Assembly: GCF_024399475.1 (NCBI RefSeq)
Contig: NZ_CP101620.1
Span: forward strand, 1,531,608 to 1,595,607
Origin: Allocoprobacillus halotolerans
Lineage (GTDB): Bacteria; Bacillota_I; Bacilli_A; Erysipelotrichales; Coprobacillaceae
DNA length: 64,000 nucleotides
Reading direction: 5' to 3'
In this document: positions 1 through 11,582 of the stretch, in pieces
Position numbering within the stretch: the stretch's first letter is position 1
How the letters are laid out: each line of letters begins with the position of its first letter
The notes under the pieces: model-generated
The model's input: the letters and a program-made list of their open reading frames with translations, nothing else
Database searches by the model: none
Told to the model about the DNA's origin: nothing
Program-made: the position numbers and the translations under genes

Positions 1-1266
1 ACAAGACAAATTCATAAGGGAGATATGTATATTCCATTGGTTGGTGAAAAAAATGATGGACATCAATTTATAAAGCAGGCTTTTGAAGCAGGAGCAAGTT
101 CAATTATCACTGCTCATCCTATTGATGATACAAGTCATAATGTGATTTTAGTGAAAGATACTTTACAGGCATTAACTGATATGGCGACTTATTTAAGAAA
201 ACATCGTCATGTTAAGGTTGTTGGTATTACTGGTAGTGTTGGAAAAACGAGTACCAAAGATATGATTTATGCAGTTGTATCTAGTCAATATAAAACATTG
301 AAAACATTAGGTAATTATAATAACCATATTGGTTTGCCTTTGACAATATTAAGACATCAAGATGAAGAAGTTATGGTTTTGGAAATGGGGATGAATCATC
401 TTGAGGAAATTCATCATTTAACAATGATTGCTAAACCTGATGTTGCTTGTATTACAAATGTTGGTACAGCTCATATTGGTGAACTTGGTTCACGTGAAAA
501 TATCTTAAAAGCAAAAATGGAAATTGTTGACGGATTAAGTGAACAAGGAACTTTGATTATTAATGATGATAATGATATGTTGCATACTGTTTCATGTGAT
601 TGTTGTCATGTTGTACGCATTGGACAAAATGATGATTGTCAGCTAAAAGCACACCATATTCAATTATTGTTGGAAGAATCTTATTTTGATTTAGATTATC
701 AAGGACAAACTTATCAAGTACATGTTCCGGTTTCTGGTGAACATTTTGTGAGTAATGCTTTAATGGCGATTGCAGTTGGTTTATCTTTGAATATTGATAT
801 AGACAAATGTATTGCCGGGATTGAAAGATTTGAACTCACAAAAAATCGTATGGATATCATTGCGTTAAGTGATAATGTGAAAATGATAGATGGCACATAT
901 AATGCTAATCTTGATTCAATGAAATCAAGTTTGGATGTTTTAGCAAAATATCCAGAAAGAAAGATTGCTGTTTTAGCGGACATGTTAGAATTAGGAGAAT
1001 ATGAAAAGGCGTTCCATGAAGAAGTTGGAGAATATGTGGCAAAGAAACAAATCGATTTGTTGATGGCAGTTGGTCAGGCAAGTCAAAATATTGTACACAT
1101 AGCTAAAAATCATGGAATAGAAGCTTATCATTTTGAAAATAACCAACAATTGATTCAAAGGCTTGTTGAAGTGATGCAACCCCATGATGTTATTTTATTA
1201 AAAGGTTCTCATGGTATGCATCTTCAAGAAGTTGTGGAATATTTAAAGGAGAAATATAAAAAATGA
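1..1266 (+). CDS. murF: UDP-N-acetylmuramoyl-tripeptide--D-alanyl-D-alanine ligase, 5' end cut by window
   Basis: Cytoplasmic ATP-dependent ligase that adds D-Ala-D-Ala to the UDP-MurNAc-tripeptide, the last cytoplasmic step of the peptidoglycan pentapeptide. The frame is open from base 1 (TRQIHKGDM precedes the first in-frame ATG at 25), and this matches the Mur-family N-terminal pattern 'DSR-GD-F-A--G---DGH'. The true start therefore lies upstream of the window. The P-loop GITGSVGKTS sits around bases 223-252, with the central-domain motif EMGMNH and the C-terminal ligase motif DGTYNANLDSM after it. The stop overlaps the ddl start (ATGA), so the two genes are translationally coupled. Ddl makes the dipeptide that MurF uses. 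Identification is firm. Confidence 0.95.
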   Translation, partial: TRQIHKGDMYIPLVGEKNDGHQFIKQAFEAGASSIITAHPIDDTSHNVILVKDTLQALTDMATYLRKHRHVKVVGITGSVGKTSTKDMIYAVVSSQYKTLKTLGNYNNHIGLPLTILRHQDEEVMVLEMGMNHLEEIHHLTMIAKPDVACITNVGTAHIGELGSRENILKAKMEIVDGLSEQGTLIINDDNDMLHTVSCDCCHVVRIGQNDDCQLKAHHIQLLLEESYFDLDYQGQTYQVHVPVSGEHFVSNALMAIAVGLSLNIDIDKCIAGIERFELTKNRMDIIALSDNVKMIDGTYNANLDSMKSSLDVLAKYPERKIAVLADMLELGEYEKAFHEEVGEYVAKKQIDLLMAVGQASQNIVHIAKNHGIEAYHFENNQQLIQRLVEVMQPHDVILLKGSHGMHLQEVVEYLKEKYKK

Positions 1267-2300
1267 GAAAATTAATGATTGTTTGTGGGGGACAATCCAC
1301 AGAAAATTTGATTTCAAGAATGTCTTGTACATCAGTTTTAAAAAATCTTCATAGAGAAAGTTATGATTTAACTTTGGTAGGTATTGATTTATCTGGTGAG
1401 TGGTATTTATTAGATGATATGCAAGAAGATTTGGCTTTAGACTCTTGGCTAGAAGGAGCCAAGCCTATTGAAGATGTTTATCATTTACTAAAACAGCAAG
1501 ATGTTGTTTTTCCTGTTCTTCATGGTCTTTATGGAGAAGATGGAACAATTCAAGGATTGTTTGAATTAGCCAATGTACCTTATGTGGGATGTCGTACCTT
1601 GGCTTCAAGTGTCGCAATGGATAAAATTTATACAAAGAAAATCTTAGAAACTGTTGGAATTCCACAAGTGAAATCTTTATATGTTAAGAAAAGATATGAT
1701 GGTCAATATGTAGTAGTCGATTCTCAGTTTAATGAAAATAAAGATGTAGTAAGTGTTGTGAAAGAAAAATTAGGGTTCCCATGCTTTGTTAAAGCGAGTC
1801 GTTCTGGTTCAAGTGTAGGATGTTATCGTGTTGATGAAGAAACAAACTTTTTAGATATATTACATCAAGCTGGACAATATGATAGTCATATTGTTGTGGA
1901 AGAATGTATTGATTGCATTGAACTTGAAACAGCAGTTTTAGGAAATGATGATCCGATTGTATCACGTGTTGGTCAGATTATGCCCCATGGTGAATTTTAT
2001 ACATTTGAATCAAAGTATGAAGATGAAGAAAGTCAAACTTGTATTCCGGCATTAGTTGATCAAGACATTCAAGATCAAATTAGGGAATATGCTTTAAAAG
2101 TCTTTAAAGCCATTGATGGTCATGGACTTTCACGTGTTGATTTCTTTTTAGATAAAAAAACAAATCAAATTTATTTAAACGAAATTAATACAATGCCTGG
2201 CTTTACAAAGATTTCTATGTATCCACAATTGATGGCTGATTATGGTATCACTTATAGTGATTTAATTGATCGTTTGATTGCATTAGCATTTGATCGCTAG
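1263..2300 (+). CDS. ddl: D-alanine--D-alanine ligase
   Basis: 345-aa ATP-grasp enzyme that joins two D-alanines for peptidoglycan synthesis, in the cytoplasm. Visible motifs are HGLYGEDGTIQG (N-terminal substrate loop), SRSGSSVG (ATP-binding loop), LSRVDFF and the C-terminal EINTMPGFTKISMYP, which carries the Mg-ligand Glu and Asn. Length is normal for the family. It starts inside the murF stop (overlap ATGA) and ends directly at a rho-independent terminator, so murF-ddl closes a transcription unit. I see nothing that points to a VanA-like D-lactate ligase, but that distinction would need an alignment. Confidence 0.94.
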   Translation: MRKLMIVCGGQSTENLISRMSCTSVLKNLHRESYDLTLVGIDLSGEWYLLDDMQEDLALDSWLEGAKPIEDVYHLLKQQDVVFPVLHGLYGEDGTIQGLFELANVPYVGCRTLASSVAMDKIYTKKILETVGIPQVKSLYVKKRYDGQYVVVDSQFNENKDVVSVVKEKLGFPCFVKASRSGSSVGCYRVDEETNFLDILHQAGQYDSHIVVEECIDCIELETAVLGNDDPIVSRVGQIMPHGEFYTFESKYEDEESQTCIPALVDQDIQDQIREYALKVFKAIDGHGLSRVDFFLDKKTNQIYLNEINTMPGFTKISMYPQLMADYGITYSDLIDRLIALAFDR

Positions 2301-2326
2301 AATAACCTTTGGGTTATTCTTTTTTT
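2301..2326 (+). terminator. Rho-independent terminator after ddl
   Basis: A 7-bp stem (AATAACC / GGGTTATT) with a TTT loop is followed by a run of seven Ts. It starts one base after the ddl stop codon. Confidence 0.85.
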
Positions 2327-2397
2327 ATAACATATATGCTTTAAGCAAATATATTATAAAAAAGATAAAATTTTTGTAAAGAAAAATGGGGATGAAA

Positions 2398-3105
2398 ATG
2401 CATATATATAATAGAGAGGTGTTTTCTATCTTTGATTTTAAACTAGATATTGTTTTTAAATATATATTTTCATCATAGGATCAAATGGGACAATCTTTAT
2501 TACATATGTTAGTTGATTCTTTTCTGTGTGGTGTATCTTCAAAACTCAAAATATTGAATCCAGAAATTCTAAAGACAAATCCAAGAGAAAAGGGAATACG
2601 CTATGATTTAAAAATGATTGATGAAAGTTTGTTTGTAGGTGATTCTTATGAAGAGTTGCCTCAACATATTCAAATTATATTTATTAATGATTGTCATTCA
2701 CATGTTTGTTCCCTTATAGAAAAATATGAATTTCCTACAGAAATGGGTGTTTTTGAAGGTGAGTCAAAAATGAATGAGGACGAAGTTTTGAGTATTCGTT
2801 ATTATGTTTATATTCCATTTATTGATTATATTGTGAATGAAAAAGGATTAATGAATCTTGATGATTTTGAAATGATTGTTTACATGATGCGTTATGGTAT
2901 TCAAGAACAAATAAAACAGTTGAATAGAAAGGTGGTATTCTATATGGAAAGACAAGCAGAAGAATTTTATCAAAATAATCAGTTAAGAGAAATGGAATTT
3001 AATCGCATAGTAGAGATGTATGTTTACATGAGGAAAGAATATTATGAAAAAGGATATAAAATAGGAAAGCATTTAGGACTCAAAAATAAAAGTAATTATG
3101 ATTAA
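2398..3105 (+). pseudogene. Rpn-family (PD-(D/E)XK) nuclease/transposase-like gene with a premature stop
   Basis: An ATG at 2398 follows a GGGGATG ribosome-binding-like stretch and opens MHIYNREVFSIFDFKLDIVF. This is interrupted by an in-frame TAG at 2476-2478. The frame then continues unbroken from DQMGQSLLHM to the stop at 3105. The restored product resembles the large family of Rpn recombination-promoting nucleases / PDDEXK 'transposases', which open with 'D---K-IF' and carry a conserved 'GE-K--E---I-YY' core (GVFEGESKMNEDEVLSIRYY here). These genes are multicopy in gut Firmicutes and often decayed. A second decayed copy lies at 21.6-22.4 kb. The nonsense change is not a homopolymer indel, so this looks like real decay. 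Confidence 0.65.
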
Positions 3106-3235
3106 AATGATGTATCCAAATCAAGAATATTTCCATTGGTTGGAGTCTTTAAATGACAAACAATTGTTAAAAGTTATTAAAGTTTTATATACAACACATA
3201 GTTATGATGAATTATATCAATATTTTGTAAAATAG
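3098..3235 (+). CDS. Small ORF, 45 aa, unrecognised
   Basis: An ATG at 3098 overlaps the end of the decayed nuclease gene and opens MIKMMYPNQEYFHWLESLND, ending at TAG 3233-3235. The product is a soluble, mildly acidic mini-protein with no motif I recognise. It could be the frameshifted C-terminal tail of the upstream Rpn-type gene or a separate short gene coupled to it. No good ribosome-binding site is visible, so expression is uncertain. Confidence 0.3.
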   Translation: MIKMMYPNQEYFHWLESLNDKQLLKVIKVLYTTHSYDELYQYFVK

Positions 3236-3377
3236 TTGCTAAAAAGTGTGATGTAATGGTCAAAAAAGGAATTTTGAAGATGTTCTTGGATATATGTTAT
3301 TTTTTGAAAAAAGCGAAAAATGATACCTATAATTTCATAAAACTAAAAAATGAAAAGGTAAAAAAAGAAAAATATGG

Positions 3378-3406
3378 TTGACTATACTTTCAAAAAGGTA
3401 TATGAT
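3378..3406 (+). promoter_or_regulatory. Promoter of the leu-ilv operon
   Basis: TTGACT (3378-3383) and TATGAT (3401-3406) are separated by exactly 17 bases, a near-consensus sigma-A promoter. It sits directly upstream of the T-box leader. The 140 bases before it (3236-3377) contain nothing I recognise. Confidence 0.8.
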
Positions 3407-3412
3407 ATATCC

Positions 3413-3710
3413 AACAACTCTATAATAAATACAGTGATAGGAAATAGTAGATAATAAAGGAAGCATAGAGAAGTTCTGACTGGTGGAAAGAACTGTGAGC
3501 GTATTATTGAACTCGTCCTTGAGTGGAGCACTGAAATATAAGTAAGCTGCTACGGATGCGACCGTTATCACGCTAGAGTATGAACTTATAAATAAGCGTA
3601 CTTGATAAGGTTATTGTCGTGAGGCAATAATGAATATGAGGTGGAACCACGAAGTCATGAACTCTCGTCCTCTATTATGATTTTTTTCATAATGAGAACG
3701 AGTTTTTTAT
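3413..3710 (+). promoter_or_regulatory. T-box riboswitch leader, probably leucine-specific
   Basis: This leader of about 300 nt carries the hallmarks of a T-box. It has a stem I apical GGTGGAAAG segment (about 3482-3490) and a GAA-CTC-GTCC-TTGAG specifier context (3509-3524). An AGTA-like element follows stem I, the T-box AGGTGGAACCACGA lies at about 3639-3652, and a terminator hairpin (CTCGT...ACGAG, 3664-3702) runs into T6. The specifier triplet read as CTC (3512-3514) encodes leucine, which fits the leuA-first operon. Uncharged tRNA-Leu would stabilise the antiterminator and allow transcription. The specifier assignment rests on its conserved flanks and was not folded. Confidence 0.85.
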
Positions 3711-3733
3711 TATAGGAAAGGGGAGGAAAAGAA

Positions 3734-5419
3734 ATGAACTATAAAAAGTATAAGAAGTTTGAAACAATTAAATTAACAGATCGTACATGGCCTGATCGTG
3801 AAATTGAACAAGCGCCTGTCTGGTGTTCAGTCGATTTACGTGATGGCAATCAAGCGTTAATTACACCAATGGATATTGATGAAAAGGTGGAAATGTTCCA
3901 ATTACTTGTTCATTTAGGATTTAAAGAAATAGAAGTTGGGTTCCCATCATCATCACAAATTGAGTATGATTTTTTAAGATTATTGATAGAAAAAGATTTA
4001 ATCCCTGATGATGTCACTGTTCAAGTTTTAACTCAAGCTAGAGAACATTTAATCAAAAGAACTTTTGAATCATTAAAAGGATTAAAAAGAGCAATTGTGC
4101 ATATTTATAATTCAACATCAGTTTTACAAAGAGATGTTGTTTTCCATAAAAGTAAAGAAGAAATTAAACAGATTGCTATTGATGGTACAAAATTAGTTAA
4201 AGAATTATCACAAGAATTTGACGAAGAAGTCATCTTAGAATATTCACCTGAAAGTTTTACAGGAACAGAAGTTGATTACGCAATGGAAGTTTGTGAAGCC
4301 GTATTAGATACATGGGAAGCTTCACCTGAACGTAAAGTGATTATTAATTTGCCATCAACAGTAGAAATGGATACACCAAATGTTTATGCTGATCAAATTG
4401 AATGGATGTGCCGTCATTTTAAAGATAGAGATAGAGTGATTGTCAGTGTTCATCCACATAATGATAGAGGTTGTGGTGTAGCAACAACAGAATTAGCTTT
4501 ACTTGCTGGAGCAGATCGTGTGGAAGGAACATTATTTGGAAATGGTGAAAGAACTGGAAATGTTGATATTATTACATTAGCTTTAAATATGTTTACACAT
4601 GGTATTGATCCAAAACTTGAATTAGGACAAATGAATCAAATTAAAAATATTTATGAAAAATGTACAAAGATGGAAGTGCCACCAAGACAACCATATGCTG
4701 GTGAACTTGTTTTTACAGCTTTTTCAGGTAGTCATCAAGATGCTATCAACAAAGGAATGTACGCTTATCATCAACGTGGTGAAGGCATTTGGGAAGTGCC
4801 TTATTTGCCAATTGATCCAGCTGATTTAAATCGTCAATATGAACCAATTGTACGTATCAATTCACAATCTGGTAAAGGTGGTGTAGCCTTTGTCATGGAT
4901 ACTGTTTTTGGTTATCATTTACCAAAGGCATTGCAGGCAGATTTTGCAAAAGCAATTCAAAATATTAGTGAAATTGAAGGAGAAGTTTCACCAGAACGTA
5001 TATATGATACATTTAAGAAAGAATATATTGATTTAGAATACCCATATAAATTTATTAAACAAAGATTAATTGATATTAGTGAAGAAGATGGAGAACATGA
5101 AAGACGTGCTGAAGTCACAATTGAAGATCATGGTGAAGTGAAAACTTTAGTTGGTTATGGGAATGGACCGATTGATGCAGTAAAAAATGCTTTTAACTCA
5201 ACAGAAGATTTCTTATATACTGATTTAATTGATTATAGTGAACATGCTTTAACAGCGGGTTCTAATTCTAAAGCAGCTGCCTATGTTCAACTTCGTCCTC
5301 AAGGAGAAGAAAAATGTGAATATGGTGTTGGCGTGCATTTGAATATTACAACTGCAACGATTAAAGCCATGATTTCTGCTATGAATCGTATTTACAAAAA
5401 TATAAAAAAGGAAGGATAA
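3734..5419 (+). CDS. leuA: 2-isopropylmalate synthase (long LeuA form)
   Basis: Condenses 2-ketoisovalerate with acetyl-CoA, the first committed step of leucine synthesis. This is the 560-aa class of the family. The catalytic TIM barrel occupies roughly residues 25-310, with the metal/substrate motif DLRDGNQAL near residue 36 and the metal-binding SVHPHNDRG near residue 238. A linker and the C-terminal LeuA allosteric domain (about 435-561, with GYGNGPIDAVKNAF) follow. The regulatory domain implies feedback inhibition by leucine. It is the first gene after the T-box leader, with a GGAGG site just before ATG 3734. ilvN follows after 3 bases. Confidence 0.95.
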   Translation: MNYKKYKKFETIKLTDRTWPDREIEQAPVWCSVDLRDGNQALITPMDIDEKVEMFQLLVHLGFKEIEVGFPSSSQIEYDFLRLLIEKDLIPDDVTVQVLTQAREHLIKRTFESLKGLKRAIVHIYNSTSVLQRDVVFHKSKEEIKQIAIDGTKLVKELSQEFDEEVILEYSPESFTGTEVDYAMEVCEAVLDTWEASPERKVIINLPSTVEMDTPNVYADQIEWMCRHFKDRDRVIVSVHPHNDRGCGVATTELALLAGADRVEGTLFGNGERTGNVDIITLALNMFTHGIDPKLELGQMNQIKNIYEKCTKMEVPPRQPYAGELVFTAFSGSHQDAINKGMYAYHQRGEGIWEVPYLPIDPADLNRQYEPIVRINSQSGKGGVAFVMDTVFGYHLPKALQADFAKAIQNISEIEGEVSPERIYDTFKKEYIDLEYPYKFIKQRLIDISEEDGEHERRAEVTIEDHGEVKTLVGYGNGPIDAVKNAFNSTEDFLYTDLIDYSEHALTAGSNSKAAAYVQLRPQGEEKCEYGVGVHLNITTATIKAMISAMNRIYKNIKKEG

Positions 5420-5422
5420 ATT

Positions 5423-6959
<1,537 letters not shown>

Positions 6960-6960
6960 A

Positions 6961-7008
6961 AAACACACACTTTGTGTGTGTTCAGTAAAGAGTCATTTGA
7001 CTCTTTAG
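6961..7008 (+). promoter_or_regulatory. Two back-to-back hairpins between ilvC and leuC
   Basis: The first hairpin (6962-6982) is nine bases of AACACACAC pairing with GTGTGTGTT around TTT. The second (6986-7007) is TAAAGAGTCA pairing with TGACTCTTTA around a two-base loop. Neither is followed by a T run, so they do not look like strong terminators. They may set mRNA stability or processing, or dampen read-through into leuC. Confidence 0.5.
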
Positions 7009-7035
7009 TGAGGACATACAAAGAAAAGGGGGGAT

Positions 7036-8313
7036 ATGAATATGTCAATGACAATGACACAAAAAATATTAGCTGCTCATGCAGGATTAAAGGAAGTTGT
7101 GGCTGGGCAGTTAATTGAAGCAAAGCTAGATGTTGTAATGGCAAATGATATTACAGGACCAATGGCTTTACCAATTTTTAAACAGATGGCCAATCAAGTG
7201 TTTGATAAGGATAAAGTTGTATTGGTACCAGATCATTTTACACCTAATAAAGATATGAAATCTGCAGAAAATTCAAAAGCAATCAGAGAGTTTTCAAGAG
7301 AACAATGTTTAACACATCATATGGAACAAGGGAAATGTGGTGTTGAACATGCGATTCTACCTGAACAAGGGATTGTTGTTGCTGGTGAATGTATTATTGG
7401 TGCTGATTCACATACTTGTACATATGGAGCTTTAGGTGCTTTTTCAACAGGTGTTGGAACAACTGATATTGCGACAGGGATGGCAACTGGAGAACTTTGG
7501 TTTAAAGTGCCAAGTGCCATTCAATTTGTTTTAAAAGGTGAATTGCAACCTTATGTCAGTGGTAAAGATGTCATTTTACATATTATTGGAAAAATTGGTG
7601 TTGACGGGGCTTTATATAAATCAATGGAATTTACTGGTGAAGGTGTGGCTTCATTATCAATGGATGATCGTTTTACTATTTGTAATATGGCGATTGAAGC
7701 AGGGGCTAAAAATGGTATTTTCCCTGTTGATGAAAAGACGAGAGAATATTTAAAAAATCATTCAAAGAAAGAGTATAAAGAATATCAGGCTGATGAAGAT
7801 GCTGTGTATGATGAAGTCATTGAAATTGATTTATCAAAAATTACACCAACTGTAGCATTCCCTCATTTACCAGGTAATGCTCATACAATGGAAGAAATTA
7901 ATGAAAGTGAAAAAATTTATATCGATCAAGTTGTGATCGGTTCATGTACAAATGGAAGATTAAGTGATTTGCGTAAAGCTGCACAAATCTTAAAAGGACA
8001 AAAAGTTGCCGATCATGTAAGAGTGATGGTGATTTCTGCAACACAGAAGATTTTTGTGGAATGTATTCGTGAAGGCTTGGCTGAAATCTTTGTGGAAGCT
8101 GGTTGTGCGTTTAATACGCCAAGCTGTGGACCTTGTATGGGTGGACATATGGGTGTTATGGCAAAAGGAGAAAAATGTGTTTCTACAACAAATCGTAACT
8201 TTGTTGGTAGAATGGGTGATACAGAAGCTTTAATTTATTTAGCTTCACCAGAAGTGGCAGCAGCCAGTGCGATTGCTGGATATATTGCTGATCCAAGAAA
8301 AGGAGGACAATAG
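7036..8313 (+). CDS. leuC: 3-isopropylmalate dehydratase large subunit
   Basis: 425-aa aconitase-family subunit that with LeuD converts 2- to 3-isopropylmalate. [4Fe-4S] ligands are visible as [12 protein letters not shown] (near residue 303) and [14 protein letters not shown] (near residue 363), and the active-site [10 protein letters not shown] is near residue 127. The size fits the short HACN-type family of anaerobes and archaea rather than the 465-aa enterobacterial form. Two ATGs (7036 and 7042) lie behind GGGGGG. I keep the first. Confidence 0.93.
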   Translation: MNMSMTMTQKILAAHAGLKEVVAGQLIEAKLDVVMANDITGPMALPIFKQMANQVFDKDKVVLVPDHFTPNKDMKSAENSKAIREFSREQCLTHHMEQGKCGVEHAILPEQGIVVAGECIIGADSHTCTYGALGAFSTGVGTTDIATGMATGELWFKVPSAIQFVLKGELQPYVSGKDVILHIIGKIGVDGALYKSMEFTGEGVASLSMDDRFTICNMAIEAGAKNGIFPVDEKTREYLKNHSKKEYKEYQADEDAVYDEVIEIDLSKITPTVAFPHLPGNAHTMEEINESEKIYIDQVVIGSCTNGRLSDLRKAAQILKGQKVADHVRVMVISATQKIFVECIREGLAEIFVEAGCAFNTPSCGPCMGGHMGVMAKGEKCVSTTNRNFVGRMGDTEALIYLASPEVAAASAIAGYIADPRKGGQ

Positions 8314-8314
8314 T

Positions 8315-8833
8315 ATGCAGGCAAAAGGAACAGTTTTAAAATATGGGGATAATGTCGATACCGATGTTATTATTCCAGCACGTTATTTAAATTCATTTGA
8401 TGCTAAAGAACTTGCCAGCCATGCAATGGTTGATATTGACCCAACTTTTACCCAAAGATTACAACCTGGGGATATTATGGTTGCAGGTAAAAACTTTGGT
8501 TGTGGTTCATCTCGTGAACATGCTCCTTTGGCTTTAAAAACAGCAGGTGTGAGTTGTGTCATTGCTGAGTCATTCGCACGTATTTTTTACCGTAATTCAA
8601 TTAATATTGGATTTGCGATTTTGGAATGCCCAGAAGCCGCCAAAGATATTGAAGAAGGCAATCAGGTAGAAGTCAATTTTGATGATGGAACAATTTATAA
8701 TTTAACAAAAAATAAAAAATATCAGGCTCAGCCATTCCCTGAATTTTTACAGAAAATGATTCAGGCCAATGGTTTAGTAAACTATGTCAATGAAAAGAGG
8801 GTAATCTATGGAAAAAACAATTGCAGTGATTAA
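8315..8833 (+). CDS. leuD: 3-isopropylmalate dehydratase small subunit
   Basis: 172-aa swivel-domain partner of LeuC. The start ATG at 8315 follows AGGAGG (8301-8306) by eight bases and begins [17 protein letters not shown], the usual family start. A longer in-frame extension exists upstream but overlaps leuC and is not needed. The signature [12 protein letters not shown] lies near residue 56. Its last codons overlap the leuB start by 26 bases. Confidence 0.93.
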   Translation: MQAKGTVLKYGDNVDTDVIIPARYLNSFDAKELASHAMVDIDPTFTQRLQPGDIMVAGKNFGCGSSREHAPLALKTAGVSCVIAESFARIFYRNSINIGFAILECPEAAKDIEEGNQVEVNFDDGTIYNLTKNKKYQAQPFPEFLQKMIQANGLVNYVNEKRVIYGKNNCSD

Positions 8834-9889
8834 AGGTGATGGTATTGGACCAGAAATTGTGGATGAGGCTTTAAAAGTTTTAGATGCTATTGCGAAAAAA
8901 TACAATCATACATTTGATTATCAATATATTGATATGGGTGGGGCTTCCATTGATAAATATGGTGTTCCATTAACAGATGAAGCGATTGAAATTGCTAAAA
9001 AGAGTGATGCAGTATTGTTAGGTTCAATTGGTGGAGATACAAATACTTCTCCTTGGTATCAATTAGAACCATCATTAAGACCAGAAGCAGGATTATTAAA
9101 AATGCGTAAAGCATTAGGTTTATTTGCCAATTTAAGACCGCTTATTTATATAAAGAATTAAAAGGAGCTTGTCCATTAAAAGAAGAATTAAGTCAAGATG
9201 GTTTTGATATGATGATTGTAAGAGAACTCACAGGTGGACTTTATTTTGGTGAACGAGAAACCAAAGAAGTTGATGGACAGATGGTAGCTCATGATAATCT
9301 TGTTTATAGTGAAACAGAAATTCGTAGAATTGCCAAAAGAGCTTTTGATATAGCATTAAAACGTCGTCATAAAGTGATTAGTGTTGATAAAGCCAATGTT
9401 TTGGATACATCACGTTTGTGGCGAAAGGTTGTCAATGAAGTTGCAAAGGATTATCCTGATGTAGAATTAGAACATATGTTAGTTGATAATTGTGCGATGC
9501 AGTTAGTGAAAGATCCAGGACAATTTGATGTTATTTTAACAGAAAATATGTTTGGTGATATTTTAAGTGATGAAGCAAGTATGATTACTGGTTCAATTGG
9601 CATGTTGTCAAGTGCTTCATTAAGAGAAGATAAATTAGGAATGTATGAACCAAGTCATGGTAGTGCTCCTGATATTACCGGACAAAATATTGCCAATCCC
9701 ATTGCGACAATTCTTTCAGCTGCCATGATGCTTCGTTATTCTTTTGATATGGATGAAGAAGCGAATGATATTGAAAAAGCAGTAGAAAACGTATTGGAAC
9801 AAGGTTATCGTACAGTTGATATTATGTCAGCAGGAAAACAACAAGTATCTTGTTCTATGATGGGACAATATATTGTTGAAAACTTATAG
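8808..9889 (+). CDS. leuB: 3-isopropylmalate dehydrogenase, frame broken by one base
   Basis: NAD-dependent oxidative decarboxylation of 3-isopropylmalate to 2-ketoisocaproate. Both halves of the enzyme are present. The first runs from [19 protein letters not shown] to LGLFANLRP. The second runs from the [10 protein letters not shown] region through [13 protein letters not shown], the substrate segment [12 protein letters not shown] and [15 protein letters not shown]. They are in different frames. Restoring one G after CCG at 9138-9140 (CCGGCT for CCGCT) joins them into a normal protein of about 360 aa. The rest is well conserved, so a sequence error is more likely than loss of function. Confidence 0.88.
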
Positions 9890-9904
9890 TGAGGAGGTAA
9901 TGAG

Positions 9905-11572
9905 ATGAAAAGTGATCAAGTCAAAAAAGGTGTGGAAAGAGCGCCTCATCGTTCATTATTTAATGCGTTAGGAATGACCGAAGAAGAATTAGATAGACCA
10001 TTAATTGGTGTTGTCAATTCTTATAATGAAATTGTACCAGGGCATATGAATTTAGATAAAATTTGTGAAGCTGTCAAAAAAGGGGTTTATTTAGCTGGTG
10101 GAACACCTATTGAAGTGCCAGCCATTGCTGTATGTGATGGAATTGCTATGAATCATACCGGAATGAAATATTCTTTAGTCACAAGAGAATTGATTTGTGA
10201 TAGTACTGAATGTTTAGCCAATGCTCATCAATTTGATGGATTAGTGATGATTCCAAACTGTGATAAAAATGTACCTGGTTTATTGATGGCGGCAGCCAGA
10301 ATTAATGTTCCAACTATCTTTGTCAGTGGTGGACCAATGTTGGCTGGACGAAGATTAGATGGTAAACAAACATGTTTATCTTCATTATTTGAAGCAGTTG
10401 GACAATTTAATGCTGGAAAAATGACAGAAGAAAAATTAAAAGAATTTGAGGAAAAAGCATGTCCAACTTGTGGATCATGTTCGGGTATGTATACAGCTAA
10501 TTCTATGAACTGTTTAACTGAAGTCTTAGGAATGGGACTCAAAGGAAATGGAACTATTCCTGCTGTTTATAGTGAAAGAATCCGTTTAGCCAAACACGCA
10601 GGTATGCAAATTATGGAATTAGTCAAAAAAGAGATCAAACCAAGAGATATTATGACAAAAGATGCTTTCTTAAATGCTTTAACAGTGGATATGGCACTAG
10701 GATGTTCAACAAACTCTATGTTGCATTTACCTGCCATTGCCTATGAAGCTGGGGTTGATTTGAATTTAGAAATCGCCAATGAAATTAGTAAGCATACACC
10801 AAACTTATGTCACTTAGCACCAGCTGGTGATACATTTATGGAAGACTTAAATGAAGCCGGTGGTGTATATGCTGTCATGAATGAATTAGATAAGTTAGGT
10901 GTTTTACACACTGATGTCTTAACTTGTACAACAAAAACATTAAAAGATAATATTGCAGGATGCGTCAACTTAGATCCAAATATTATTAGACCAGTTGAAA
11001 ATCCTTATATGAAAACAGGTGGGATTGCTGTTTTAAAAGGAAATCTCGCACCTGATAGCTGTGTTGTCAAACAAAGTGCAGTTGCTAAAGAAATGCTTCA
11101 ACATACCGGACCTGCCAGAGTCTTTGATTGTGAAGAAGATGCCATTCAAGCAATTCGTGCTGGAAAAATTGTAGCTGGTGATGTTGTTGTGATTCGCTAT
11201 GAAGGGCCAAAAGGTGGACCTGGAATGCGTGAAATGTTATCACCAACTTCAGAAATTGCTGGTATGGGATTAGATAAAGATGTTGCTTTAATTACAGATG
11301 GTCGCTTCTCTGGTGCAACGCGTGGAGCATCTATTGGACATGTTTCACCTGAAGTCGCTGTTGGTGGACCGATTGGTCTTGTTGAAGAAGGCGATATGAT
11401 TGAAATAGATATTATTAATCATCGTATTGAATTATTAGTCAGCGATGAAGTTTTAGAAGAGAGAAGAAAGAATTTTAAACCTAAATTACCGGTTGTTAGT
11501 GGATATTTGAAAAAGTATGCTTCAATGGTGACTTCAGCTAACACTGGTGCAGTATTAAAAGTCAAAGAATAG
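9905..11572 (+). CDS. ilvD: Dihydroxy-acid dehydratase
   Basis: 555-aa Fe-S enzyme that dehydrates dihydroxyisovalerate and dihydroxymethylvalerate to the keto acids. Cysteine motifs are [11 protein letters not shown] (near residue 117) and [20 protein letters not shown] (near residue 187). The C-terminal [11 protein letters not shown] and [17 protein letters not shown] complete the family pattern. A strong GAGGAGGT site precedes ATG 9905. It sits between leuB and ilvB in the operon. Confidence 0.95.
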   Translation: MKSDQVKKGVERAPHRSLFNALGMTEEELDRPLIGVVNSYNEIVPGHMNLDKICEAVKKGVYLAGGTPIEVPAIAVCDGIAMNHTGMKYSLVTRELICDSTECLANAHQFDGLVMIPNCDKNVPGLLMAAARINVPTIFVSGGPMLAGRRLDGKQTCLSSLFEAVGQFNAGKMTEEKLKEFEEKACPTCGSCSGMYTANSMNCLTEVLGMGLKGNGTIPAVYSERIRLAKHAGMQIMELVKKEIKPRDIMTKDAFLNALTVDMALGCSTNSMLHLPAIAYEAGVDLNLEIANEISKHTPNLCHLAPAGDTFMEDLNEAGGVYAVMNELDKLGVLHTDVLTCTTKTLKDNIAGCVNLDPNIIRPVENPYMKTGGIAVLKGNLAPDSCVVKQSAVAKEMLQHTGPARVFDCEEDAIQAIRAGKIVAGDVVVIRYEGPKGGPGMREMLSPTSEIAGMGLDKDVALITDGRFSGATRGASIGHVSPEVAVGGPIGLVEEGDMIEIDIINHRIELLVSDEVLEERRKNFKPKLPVVSGYLKKYASMVTSANTGAVLKVKE

Positions 11573-11582
11573 GGGGAAGTCT

